DNA of 28,831 nt from Actinomycetes bacterium. GTDB taxonomy: Bacteria > Actinomycetota > Actinomycetes > Mycobacteriales > Mycobacteriaceae. The notes under the pieces are model-generated. The model saw only the letters and a program-made list of their open reading frames with translations, did not search any database and was not told where the DNA came from. Positions 22,353-28,831 of this stretch are shown piece by piece (position 1 is the stretch's first letter; each line of letters begins with the position of its first letter). Where the stretch lies: assembly GCA_023404955.1 (NCBI GenBank), contig JAEXZY010000065.1, forward strand, positions 1 through 28,831. Direction: 5' to 3'. The translations under genes were made by a program, and so were the position numbers.

Positions 22353-23018
22353 GTGCCGACCGCCATGATCACCGGCGCCGCCGGAGGCCTCGGAGCCGCG
22401 CTGGCCGACGCGCTGGCCCCGACCCACACGCTCTTCCTCGCCGGGCGCCCCTCCGACCGCCTCGACGCCGTCGCCTCGCGGCTGGGGGCGACCACGTGGC
22501 CGATCGACCTGGCCGATCCCGACGCCATCCCCGCGGTCGTCGAACCCATCGTCGAACTCGACGTGCTGATCCACAACGCCGGTGTCGCCTACCCCGGCCG
22601 GGTCGGCGAGAGCACCGTCGACCAGTGGCGCTCCACGATGGCCGTCAACGTCGTCGGTGCCGTCGCCCTGACACTCGAACTGCTGCCCGCGCTGCGGGCC
22701 GCCGGCGGGCACGTCGTGTTCATCAACTCCGGCGCGGGTATCAACGCCTCGCCGGGATTGGCGTCCTACTCGGCGAGCAAGTTCGCGCTGAGGGGCTTCG
22801 CCGACTCACTGCGTGCGGACGAACCGTCGCTACGGGTGACCTCCGTGCATCCCGGCCGGATCGCCACCGCCATGCAGGAGGATCTGATCGCCTACGAGGG
22901 CCGCGACTACGACCCGTCGCAGTTCCTGAGCGTCGAGACCGTAGCCGCCGTCACCGTCGACGCGATCAACGCACCCCGCGACGCCCACATCCACGAGGTC
23001 ATCGTCCGGCCGCGCTGA
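22353..23018 (+). CDS. Short-chain dehydrogenase/reductase
   Basis: 221-aa classical-type SDR, slightly short for the family. Motifs: nucleotide-binding TGAAGGLG (7-14), NAG (75-77), catalytic Ser126 in FINSGAG, and Tyr139/Lys143 in YSASK. Arg32 after strand 2 (AGRPSDR) suggests NADP(H). The substrate is unknown. The start is GTG at 22353, directly after MPTAMITG-type first-strand spacing, and it has a leaderless promoter. It is divergent from ggH with 54 bases between, and convergent with the ctaD-like gene with one base between the two stop codons. A role in glycerate or glucose metabolism with GgH would be guesswork. Confidence 0.92.
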   Translation: MPTAMITGAAGGLGAALADALAPTHTLFLAGRPSDRLDAVASRLGATTWPIDLADPDAIPAVVEPIVELDVLIHNAGVAYPGRVGESTVDQWRSTMAVNVVGAVALTLELLPALRAAGGHVVFINSGAGINASPGLASYSASKFALRGFADSLRADEPSLRVTSVHPGRIATAMQEDLIAYEGRDYDPSQFLSVETVAAVTVDAINAPRDAHIHEVIVRPR

Positions 23019-23019
23019 G

Positions 23020-24777
23020 TCAGCGGTCGGGCTCGGTGCGAGGCCCGAACCCCTCGATGCTCTCCCCGGCGGTGGCGTGCTTGCCGATGTGCGCCTCGGC
23101 GCGCATCCGCTGCACCATGTGCGGGTAGTGCAATTCGAAAGCCGGCCGCTCCGAACGGATTCGCGGTAACTCAGTGAAGTTGTGCCGCGGCGGCGGGCAA
23201 CTCGTGGCCCACTCCAGCGAGTTGCCGTGACCCCACGGATCGTCGACCGTCACCGGTTCGCCGTAGCGCCAGCTCTTGAAGACGTTCCACACGAACGGCA
23301 GCATCGACACGCCCAGGATGAACGCGCCGATCGTCGACACGATGTGCATGCCGGTGAAACCGTCGGACGGTAGATAGTCGGCGTAGCGGCGCGGCATCCC
23401 CGCGTCCCCGAGCCAATGCTGGATGCCGAACGTGACATGGAACCCGATGAACGTCAACCAGAAGTTGAGTTTGCCCAGCCGTTCGTCGAGCATCCGGCCC
23501 GTCATCTTCGGAAACCAGAAGTAGATCCCGCCGTACGTTGCGAACACGATGGTGCCGAACAGCACATAATGAAAGTGCGCGACGACGAAATAGCTGTCGG
23601 TGACGTGGAAGTCCAGCGGAGGACTCGCGAGCAGAACACCGGTCAGACCGCCGAGCAGGAACGTGACGAGGAACCCCACCGACCACAGCATCGGTGTCTC
23701 GAAACTCAACTGCCCCTTCCACATCGTGCCGATCCAGTTGAAGAACTTGATGCCCGTGGGCACCGCGATCAGGTAGGTGGTGAACGCGAAGAACGGCAGC
23801 AGCACTGCGCCGGTGGCGAACATGTGGTGTGCCCACACGACCACCGACAGCGCGCCGATGCCGAGCGTCGCGTAGACCAGCGTGGTGTAGCCGAAGATCG
23901 GTTTCCGACTGAACACTGGAATGATCTCGGTGACGATGCCGAAGAACGGCAACGCGACGATGTACACCTCGGGGTGACCGAAGAACCAGAACAGGTGTTG
24001 CCAGAGAATCGCGCCGCCATTCGCGGCGTCGAACACGTGCGCGCCGAGATGCCGGTCGGCTGCCAGCCCGAACAGAGCCGCCGTCAGGATCGGAAAAGCG
24101 AGCAGCACCAGGATCGACGTCACCAGGATGTTCCAGGTGAAGATCGGCATCCGGAACATCGTCATACCCGGGGCGCGCATACACACCACGGTCGTGATCA
24201 TGTTGACCGCACCCAGGATCGTGCCCAGCCCGCCGACGGCCACGCCCATGATCCACAGATCACCGCCCGGCCCCGGCGAGTGGACGGAGTCCGACAGCGG
24301 CGCGTATGCCGTCCACCCGAAGTCGGCCGCACCCCCGGGCACCAGGAAGCCACCCAATGCGATCAGCGCCCCGAACAAGAACAGCCAGAACGAGAACGCA
24401 TTCAGCCGAGGAAAGGCGACGTCGGGGGCGCCGATCTGCAGCGGCAACACCAGGTTGGCGAAGCCGAAGACGATCGGTGTCGCATAGAACAGCAGCATCA
24501 CCGTGCCGTGCATCGTGAACAGCTGGTTGTACTGCTCGTTGGACAGGAACTGCAGACCCGGCATGGCCAGCTCGGAACGGATGAACAGCGCCATCAACCC
24601 GCCGATGAAGAAGAACACGAAGCAGGTGACGACGTACATGATGCCGATCAGCTTGTGGTCGGTGGTCGTGACCAGCTTGTAGACCAGACCGCCTGTGGGT
24701 TTCAGGCGGGCCGGAAACGGCCTACGGGCTTCGAGATTGCGCAGGGTGGCGACATCCGGGGTGGCATCGGTGACCAT
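23020..24777 (-). CDS. ctaD: Cytochrome c oxidase subunit I (aa3-type), stand-alone copy
   Basis: 585-aa heme-copper oxidase subunit with 12 TM helices, the catalytic core of the aa3 oxidase in the cytochrome bcc-aa3 supercomplex. All key residues are seen: heme a ligands His90 (FTMHGT) and His403 (HFHYV), heme a3 ligand His401, CuB ligands His268 (GHPEVY), His317 and His318 (AHHMF), the His-Tyr crosslink Tyr272, D-channel Asp119 and Glu270, and K-channel Lys344. It is thus predicted functional. The N terminus (MVTDATPDVATLRNLEARRP) and C terminus (HATAGESIEGFGPRTEPDR) differ from the main mycobacterial CtaD as I remember it, so this is probably a paralogue. No ctaC, ctaE or ctaF is in the window. 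It lies 64 bases downstream of leuS in the same direction. Confidence 0.93.
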   Translation of the reverse strand: MVTDATPDVATLRNLEARRPFPARLKPTGGLVYKLVTTTDHKLIGIMYVVTCFVFFFIGGLMALFIRSELAMPGLQFLSNEQYNQLFTMHGTVMLLFYATPIVFGFANLVLPLQIGAPDVAFPRLNAFSFWLFLFGALIALGGFLVPGGAADFGWTAYAPLSDSVHSPGPGGDLWIMGVAVGGLGTILGAVNMITTVVCMRAPGMTMFRMPIFTWNILVTSILVLLAFPILTAALFGLAADRHLGAHVFDAANGGAILWQHLFWFFGHPEVYIVALPFFGIVTEIIPVFSRKPIFGYTTLVYATLGIGALSVVVWAHHMFATGAVLLPFFAFTTYLIAVPTGIKFFNWIGTMWKGQLSFETPMLWSVGFLVTFLLGGLTGVLLASPPLDFHVTDSYFVVAHFHYVLFGTIVFATYGGIYFWFPKMTGRMLDERLGKLNFWLTFIGFHVTFGIQHWLGDAGMPRRYADYLPSDGFTGMHIVSTIGAFILGVSMLPFVWNVFKSWRYGEPVTVDDPWGHGNSLEWATSCPPPRHNFTELPRIRSERPAFELHYPHMVQRMRAEAHIGKHATAGESIEGFGPRTEPDR

Positions 24778-24796
24778 GCGGACGCGCCCTACCCGA

Positions 24797-24839
24797 GATT
24801 TCGGCGTGCAAACCTGCGCTCACCGAGGACTCCGAAATC
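24797..24839. repeat. Inverted repeat between leuS and ctaD
   Basis: GATTTCGG (24797-24804) and CCGAAATC (24832-24839) form a perfect 8-bp stem with a 27-nt loop, filling most of the gap. There is no T-run. It may be a weak terminator for leuS, an mRNA processing or stability element, or a fragment of a dispersed repeat. Confidence 0.4.
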
Positions 24840-24841
24840 GC

Positions 24842-27673
24842 TCAGACGACGATGTTGACCAATCGACCGGGCACCACGATCACCTTCTTGGGGGTACGGC
24901 CCTCGACGAAGCCCACGACCTTGTCGTCGGCCAGGGCCGCCGCCTCGACTGCATCCGCGGCAGCATCGGCCGCCACGGTGACCCGGCTGCGCACCTTCCC
25001 GTTGACCTGCACCGGGTACTCGACGGTGTCTTCGACCAGATAGGCCGGATCGGCCACCGGGAACGGGCCGTGCGCCAGCGACCCGTCATGCCCGAGCCGG
25101 GCCCACAGCTCCTCGGCCAGATGCGGGGCCAGCGGCGCCACCATCAGCACGAGCGGTTCGAGCGCCTCGCGCGCGGTCACCGACTGCTTGGTCAGGTGAT
25201 TGGTGTACTCGATCAGCTTGGCCGCGGCGGTGTTGTTGCGCAGCGCCACATAGTCCTCGTTGACTCCGGAGATGGTGCGGTGCAACACCTTCCGGGTGTC
25301 CTCGTCAGCCGCGCCATCGGTCGCACGCACCTGGCCCGTCGCCTCGTCGACCACCAGGCGCCACACCCGCTGCAAAAAGCGGTGCGCGCCGACGACGTCC
25401 TTGGTGGCCCAGGGGCGCGATGCCTCCAGCGGACCCATCGACATCTCGTACACGCGCAGGGTGTCCGCGCCGTACTCTTCGCAGATCTCGTCGGGCGAGA
25501 CCGAGTTCTTCAAGCTCTTGCCGATCTTGCCGAACTCCTGGTTCACCTCCGCGCCGTCGTAGAAGAACTTCCCGTCCCGTTCGACCACCTCGGCCGCCGG
25601 CACATAAGTTCCGCGCGAGTCCGTGTACGCGAACGCCTGGATGTAGCCCTGGTTGACCAACCGCCGGTACGGCTCCCGCGAGCTGACATGGCCGAGGTCA
25701 TGGAGCACCTTGTGCCAGAAGCGCGAATACAACAGGTGCAGCACCGCATGCTCGACGCCGCCGACGTACAGGTCGACGCCTCCCGGGTCGTCTGCGCCGT
25801 GCTCGGCCGGCCGCGGGCCCATCCAGTAGGCCTCGTTCTCCTTGGCGCACATGGCCTCTTTGTTGTACGGATCGGTGTAGCGCAGCTCGTACCAGGAGCT
25901 GCCCGCCCACTGCGGCATCACGTTGGTGTCGCGGGTGTAGGGCTTCAACCCGTCTCCGAGGTCGAGTTCGACGTTCACCCAGTCGGTGGCCTTGGCCAGT
26001 GGCGGCGACGGCTCACTGTCCGCATCGGTGGGATCGAACAGCACCGGCGAGTAGTCCGGCACGTCGGGCAGCTCCACCGGAAGCAGCTCCTCGGGCAGGC
26101 CGTGCGCCCGCCCGTCGGCGTCGTAGACGATCGGGAACGGCTCCCCCCAGTACCGCTGGCGGGCGAACAACCAGTCACGCAGCTTGTACTCGACCCGCGC
26201 CCGTCCCCGTCCATCGGCGCTCAGGCGCTCGGTGATGGCCGCCTTCGCGGCCGTGACATCCATACCGTCCAGGAAGTCGGAGTTCACCAGCGCGCCATCG
26301 CCTGCGTACGCGGCATCGGTCACGTCTCCACCGGAGATGACCTCGATGATCGGCAGGCCGAACTCGGTCGCGAAGTCCCAGTCCCGCTGATCGTGGCCGG
26401 GCACCGCCATGATCGCGCCGGTGCCGTAGCCGGCGAGCACGTAGTCGGCGATGAACACCGGAACCTGTTGCCCACTTGCGGGATTGATGGCATGAGCGCC
26501 GAGGAACACGCCGGTCTTGGTCTTGTTCTCCTGTCGCTCCAGGTCCGACTTCGCCCCGATGGATGCCCGATAGGCGGCGACGGCCTCGCGTGGCGTCGCG
26601 GCGCCGTAGGTCCACCGCGTGTCCACACCGGCCGGCCAGTCCGCAGCGACGAGTTCGTCGACCAGCTCGTGCTCGGGCGCGAGCACCAGATAGGTCGCAC
26701 CGAACAGCGTGTCGGGCCGGGTGGTGAACACCTCGACGTCGCCGGCATCCGTGCCGAACAGCACGCTGGCGCCGGTCGACCGGCCGATCCAGTTGCGCTG
26801 CATGGTCTTGACCTTGTCCGGCCAGTCCAGCACGTCGAGATCCTCGAGCAAGCGGTCGGAGTACGCGGTGATGCGCATCATCCACTGCCGCAACCGCTTC
26901 CGGAACACCGGGAAATTGCCGCGCTCGCTGCGACCGTCCGCGGTCACCTCTTCATTGGCCAGGACCGTGCCCAGCCCCGGACACCAGTTGACCACTGAGT
27001 CGGCCAGGTAGACCAATCGATGGTCGGCCAGGACATCGGCGCGTTCACCACTGCTCAGCGCCGACCAACTGCGCCCGTCACCGACCTCGCGCACACCGCT
27101 GTCGAATTCGGCGATCAGTTCCTCGATCGGCCGGGCCCTGTTCTGCTCCGGGTCGAACCAGGCATTGAAGATCTGCAGGAATATCCACTGCGTCCACTTG
27201 TAGAAGTCGACGTCAGTGGTGGAGAAGCTGCGCCGGGTGTCATGGCCGAGCCCCAACCGGCCCAGCTGGCGGCGGAAGTTGACGATGTTGGCCTCGGTGC
27301 GGGTGCGCGGGTGCGTGCCGGTCTGGATCGCGTACTGCTCGGCGGGCAGACCGAACGCATCGAAACCCAACGCGTGCAACACGTTCCGGCCCGTCATGCG
27401 GTAGTAGCGGGCGTAGACATCGGTCGCGATGTAGCCCAGCGGGTGTCCGACGTGCAACCCCTCGCCCGACGGGTAAGGGAACATGTCCTGCACGAACATC
27501 TTGTCTGCGGGGACCGGGGCACCGTCGGCCGGGGCGAGCTCCCCCACGGGATTGGCCACGTTGAAGGTGCCGTCCTGCGCCCACCGCTGCTGCCAGGACC
27601 GCTCGATCTCCCCGGCCAGCTCCGCGGCATAGCGGTAGCGGGGAGTGTCTTCAGAAGTCGGCGTGTCGGTCAC
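24842..27673 (-). CDS. leuS: Leucyl-tRNA synthetase
   Basis: Class I synthetase that charges tRNA-Leu, 943 aa from the start chosen here. The HIGH motif appears as HVGH (74-77) in PYPSGEGLHVGHPLGY. The KMSKS motif appears as KIGKS in EFGKIGKSLKNSVSP, a variant shared with the M. tuberculosis enzyme as I recall it. The CP1 editing domain has TTRPDTLFGATYLVLAPEH and VPGHDQRDW with its conserved Asp. The anticodon-binding domain and a C-terminal domain ending GRLVNIVV follow. I chose the GTG at 27671-27673: TACGCT lies six bases upstream and no ribosome site is present. A GTG/ATG-type extension of 12 codons (to 27709) is possible but reads across the -10. Long open frames on the opposite strand of this gene are coding shadows. 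Confidence 0.97.
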   Translation of the reverse strand: MTDTPTSEDTPRYRYAAELAGEIERSWQQRWAQDGTFNVANPVGELAPADGAPVPADKMFVQDMFPYPSGEGLHVGHPLGYIATDVYARYYRMTGRNVLHALGFDAFGLPAEQYAIQTGTHPRTRTEANIVNFRRQLGRLGLGHDTRRSFSTTDVDFYKWTQWIFLQIFNAWFDPEQNRARPIEELIAEFDSGVREVGDGRSWSALSSGERADVLADHRLVYLADSVVNWCPGLGTVLANEEVTADGRSERGNFPVFRKRLRQWMMRITAYSDRLLEDLDVLDWPDKVKTMQRNWIGRSTGASVLFGTDAGDVEVFTTRPDTLFGATYLVLAPEHELVDELVAADWPAGVDTRWTYGAATPREAVAAYRASIGAKSDLERQENKTKTGVFLGAHAINPASGQQVPVFIADYVLAGYGTGAIMAVPGHDQRDWDFATEFGLPIIEVISGGDVTDAAYAGDGALVNSDFLDGMDVTAAKAAITERLSADGRGRARVEYKLRDWLFARQRYWGEPFPIVYDADGRAHGLPEELLPVELPDVPDYSPVLFDPTDADSEPSPPLAKATDWVNVELDLGDGLKPYTRDTNVMPQWAGSSWYELRYTDPYNKEAMCAKENEAYWMGPRPAEHGADDPGGVDLYVGGVEHAVLHLLYSRFWHKVLHDLGHVSSREPYRRLVNQGYIQAFAYTDSRGTYVPAAEVVERDGKFFYDGAEVNQEFGKIGKSLKNSVSPDEICEEYGADTLRVYEMSMGPLEASRPWATKDVVGAHRFLQRVWRLVVDEATGQVRATDGAADEDTRKVLHRTISGVNEDYVALRNNTAAAKLIEYTNHLTKQSVTAREALEPLVLMVAPLAPHLAEELWARLGHDGSLAHGPFPVADPAYLVEDTVEYPVQVNGKVRSRVTVAADAAADAVEAAALADDKVVGFVEGRTPKKVIVVPGRLVNIVV

Positions 27674-27679
27674 GTCATC

Positions 27680-27685
27680 AGCGTA
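27680..27685 (-). promoter_or_regulatory. -10 element for leaderless leuS
   Basis: Minus-strand TACGCT is separated from the GTG at 27673 by six bases (GATGAC). No T-box-like leader precedes leuS: a leaderless mRNA would leave no room for one. Confidence 0.5.
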
Positions 27686-27716
27686 TAAGCCGCTGCTGGG
27701 CCGCCCCACGGGCCAC

Positions 27717-27771
27717 GGGTTGATCTCGGTTCCGTTGCGGATGCGTCAGGGGTTGATCCCAGGTCGGTTCC
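27717..27771 (+). repeat. Paired direct repeats upstream of mtc28
   Basis: GGGTTGATC occurs at 27717-27725 and 27750-27758, exactly 33 bases apart (about three helical turns), each followed by CGGTTCC (27727-27733 and 27765-27771). They lie 30-84 bases before the candidate -10 of the mtc28-like gene and may be binding sites for an activator or repressor acting as two dimers. Confidence 0.45.
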
Positions 27772-27800
27772 AGCCCTGGCTACCGGCTCGGCGGCGTGGA

Positions 27801-27806
27801 TACATT
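27801..27806 (+). promoter_or_regulatory. Candidate -10 of the mtc28-like gene
   Basis: TACATT preceded by GGA (27798-27800) is a good mycobacterial -10. It would give a leader of roughly 55-60 nt that ends with GGGAGGA (27855-27861), about nine bases before the ATG. Confidence 0.5.
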
Positions 27807-27870
27807 TCTCGCCTGACCCGGTCGCCCACGCACCGGGGGGTCGGGAAAGGGACTGGGAGGACTCCACTCG

Positions 27871-28800
27871 ATGAGCGAAATCGCCCGCGGCCGGCGGGTT
27901 CTGGCAGCAGGATTCGGTGCGTGCACCGCCGTGGTGGTCGGTGTGCTCACCGTCACGACGACGGCCTCGGCACAACCGCTGCCGGTACAGCCGACCCTGC
28001 CGTCCCCGGCGACCATCGCGCAGCCCGGCATCGCCACAATCCCCGCGGCCACAAACCCTGCGGCCCCAGGCATCACGCCCGTCGCCGCGGGAGCGTCCGC
28101 TATGCCCGCCGGAGTCACCGCCCCGGTGGCTCCGCAGCCGCAGATCGCACCGGCGAGCTCGGGGACCCTCACCGATTTCTTCGCGGCGAAGGGCGTCACG
28201 CTGCAACCGCAGTCCAGCCGCGACTTCCGCGCGCTGAACATCGTGCTGCCGATGCCGCGCGGCTGGCAGCACATTCCCGACCCCAACGTGCCGGACGCGT
28301 TCGCCGTGATCGCCGACCGCGTCGGCGGCAACGGGCTGTACTCGTCGAACGCGCAGGTCGTGGTGTACAAGCTCGTCGGCGATTTCGATCCGAGGGAAGC
28401 GATCAGCCACGGCTTCATCGATGCCCAGCAGCTGCCGGCATGGCGCTCCACCGATGCCTCCCTCGCCGAGTACGGCGGGATGCCCTCATCGCTGATCGAA
28501 GGCACGTACCGGGAGAACGCGATGACGCTGAACACGTCGCGACGGCACGTGCTCGCCACCGTCGGCCCGGACCGCTACCTGGTGTCCCTGGCCGTCACCA
28601 CCAGCGTCGACCAGGTCGTCGCCGCCGCTGATGCGACAGACGCGATCGTCAAGGGTTTCAAGGTGAGCGTGCCGTCTGCGGCGCCCGCTCCCGGTGCGCT
28701 GCTGAACGCACCTCCCGCGCCGGCACCTCCGGCGCCCCCTGCTCCTGCTGTCCCCGCTGCGGTGGCCCCCGCGCCGCAGCTGCTGGGACTGCAGGGTTGA
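27871..28800 (+). CDS. mtc28: Secreted proline-rich LpqN/LpqT-fold protein (Mtc28-like)
   Basis: 309-aa exported protein, the counterpart of the M. tuberculosis secreted antigen Mtc28 (Rv0040c; 310 aa) by position beside leuS, length and layout. Residues about 1-35 are a Sec signal peptide (cleavage near ASAQ), with no lipobox cysteine, so it is secreted rather than lipid-anchored. A Pro/Ala-rich segment follows (36-97), then an LpqN/LpqT-type domain (about 98-265) with FRALNIVLPMPRGWQHIPDPNVPDAF-like features and ATVGPDRYLVSLAVTTSVDQ. A Pro/Ala tail (270-309) ends the protein. The precise function is unknown; LpqN-fold proteins have been linked to envelope biogenesis. GGGAGGA precedes the ATG at 27871 by about nine bases. 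Confidence 0.9.
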   Translation: MSEIARGRRVLAAGFGACTAVVVGVLTVTTTASAQPLPVQPTLPSPATIAQPGIATIPAATNPAAPGITPVAAGASAMPAGVTAPVAPQPQIAPASSGTLTDFFAAKGVTLQPQSSRDFRALNIVLPMPRGWQHIPDPNVPDAFAVIADRVGGNGLYSSNAQVVVYKLVGDFDPREAISHGFIDAQQLPAWRSTDASLAEYGGMPSSLIEGTYRENAMTLNTSRRHVLATVGPDRYLVSLAVTTSVDQVVAAADATDAIVKGFKVSVPSAAPAPGALLNAPPAPAPPAPPAPAVPAAVAPAPQLLGLQG

Positions 28801-28813
28801 GCGGCGTCGTCCC

Positions 28814-28828
28814 CCGGGCGAAGCCTGG
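28814..28828 (+). terminator. Possible hairpin after mtc28, cut by the window end
   Basis: CCGGGC-GAA-GCCTGG can form a 6-bp stem (one G-U pair) starting 14 bases after the stop. The window ends three bases later, so a following T-run cannot be judged. Confidence 0.3.
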
Positions 28829-28831
28829 CGC

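Noticed and set aside
22299..22712. Upstream extension of glucosylglycerate hydrolase under the SDR gene
   Set aside because: The ATG at 22298 gives 446 residues with catalytic positions 182 and 419 exactly as in the known enzyme; the extension is antisense to the SDR.
23416..24858. Open frame of 480 codons on the plus strand, opposite ctaD
   Set aside because: Low-complexity Arg/Glu/Gln/His composition and complete overlap with ctaD; a composition artefact.
24695..26998. Open reading frame of 767 codons on the plus strand, opposite leuS and the ctaD start
   Set aside because: It lies antisense to two intact, well-conserved genes. The translation is Arg/His/Val-rich with no recognisable domain, as expected for a shadow frame in GC-rich DNA.
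27674..27870. T-box or leucine attenuator before leuS
   Set aside because: The likely transcription start is at the GTG itself, so there is no leader RNA in which such an element could lie.
1..28831. CRISPR array, tRNA, rRNA, IS element or prophage
   Set aside because: No regularly spaced repeats, cloverleaf-like sequence, transposase, integrase or phage structural gene was seen on either strand.

Overview
The window is high-GC actinobacterial DNA and almost certainly comes from a rapidly growing mycobacterium (Mycolicibacterium type). Three things support this. The gene order rplI-rpsR-ssb-rpsF ... GT87-like protein-ponA1-DUF5318 ... DUF1707 protein-padR-ino1 ... hydrolase ... F420-type oxidoreductase ... 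marR ... leuS-mtc28 follows, in inverted orientation, the Rv0056 to Rv0040c block of M. tuberculosis as I remember it. The proteins match the mycobacterial versions closely. A glucosylglycerate hydrolase, described from rapid growers such as M. hassiacum, is present. I see no plasmid, prophage, IS element, CRISPR array, tRNA or rRNA.

Layout. 64-1706 (minus): ribosomal/ssDNA-binding operon rpsF-ssb-rpsR-rplI. 1820-3596: two small secreted proteins (minus) and a DUF1206 membrane protein (plus). 3551-8143 (minus): tightly overlapped cell-envelope operon DUF5318-ponA1-GT87-like. 8255-10938 (plus): DUF1707 membrane protein, PadR regulator and inositol-1-phosphate synthase, closed by a strong hairpin. 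11015-16904: region with apparent insertions, holding an Eis-like acetyltransferase (minus), an alpha/beta hydrolase (plus), an exported leishmanolysin-like metalloprotease (minus) and a Tat-exported PhoX-type phosphatase with a Pho-box-like repeat (plus). 17013-20954 (plus): LLM oxidoreductase, a fused substrate-binding/permease amino-acid ABC protein with its ATPase, and a MarR regulator. 20958-24777: glucosylglycerate hydrolase (minus), SDR (plus) and a stand-alone cytochrome c oxidase subunit I (minus). 24842-27673 (minus): leuS. 27871-28800 (plus): mtc28-like secreted protein.

How they work together. The block mixes housekeeping genes (translation, peptidoglycan synthesis, inositol for PI/PIM/mycothiol, leucyl-tRNA) with nutrient-linked accessory genes: phosphate scavenging (PhoX), amino-acid uptake (ABC) and mobilisation of glucosylglycerate, a solute linked to nitrogen limitation. 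Accessory genes sit between the conserved anchor genes, so this looks like core synteny with lineage-specific insertions rather than an island. A strong recurring pattern is that eight genes lack a Shine-Dalgarno sequence but have a TANNNT element 6-8 nt before the start codon, the expected layout of leaderless mycobacterial mRNAs.

No gene-free stretch exceeds about 200 bases. The larger gaps (2679-2789, 8144-8254, 9125-9241, 14651-14834, 16905-17012, 27674-27870) hold promoters, inverted or direct repeats and leader sequence, described in the entries. I found no clearly new multigene system. The best leads are the metalloprotease, the Pho-box/PhoX pair and the 60-bp palindrome at 16934-16993. 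All family calls come from reading the sequence and remembered family knowledge; no database search was run.
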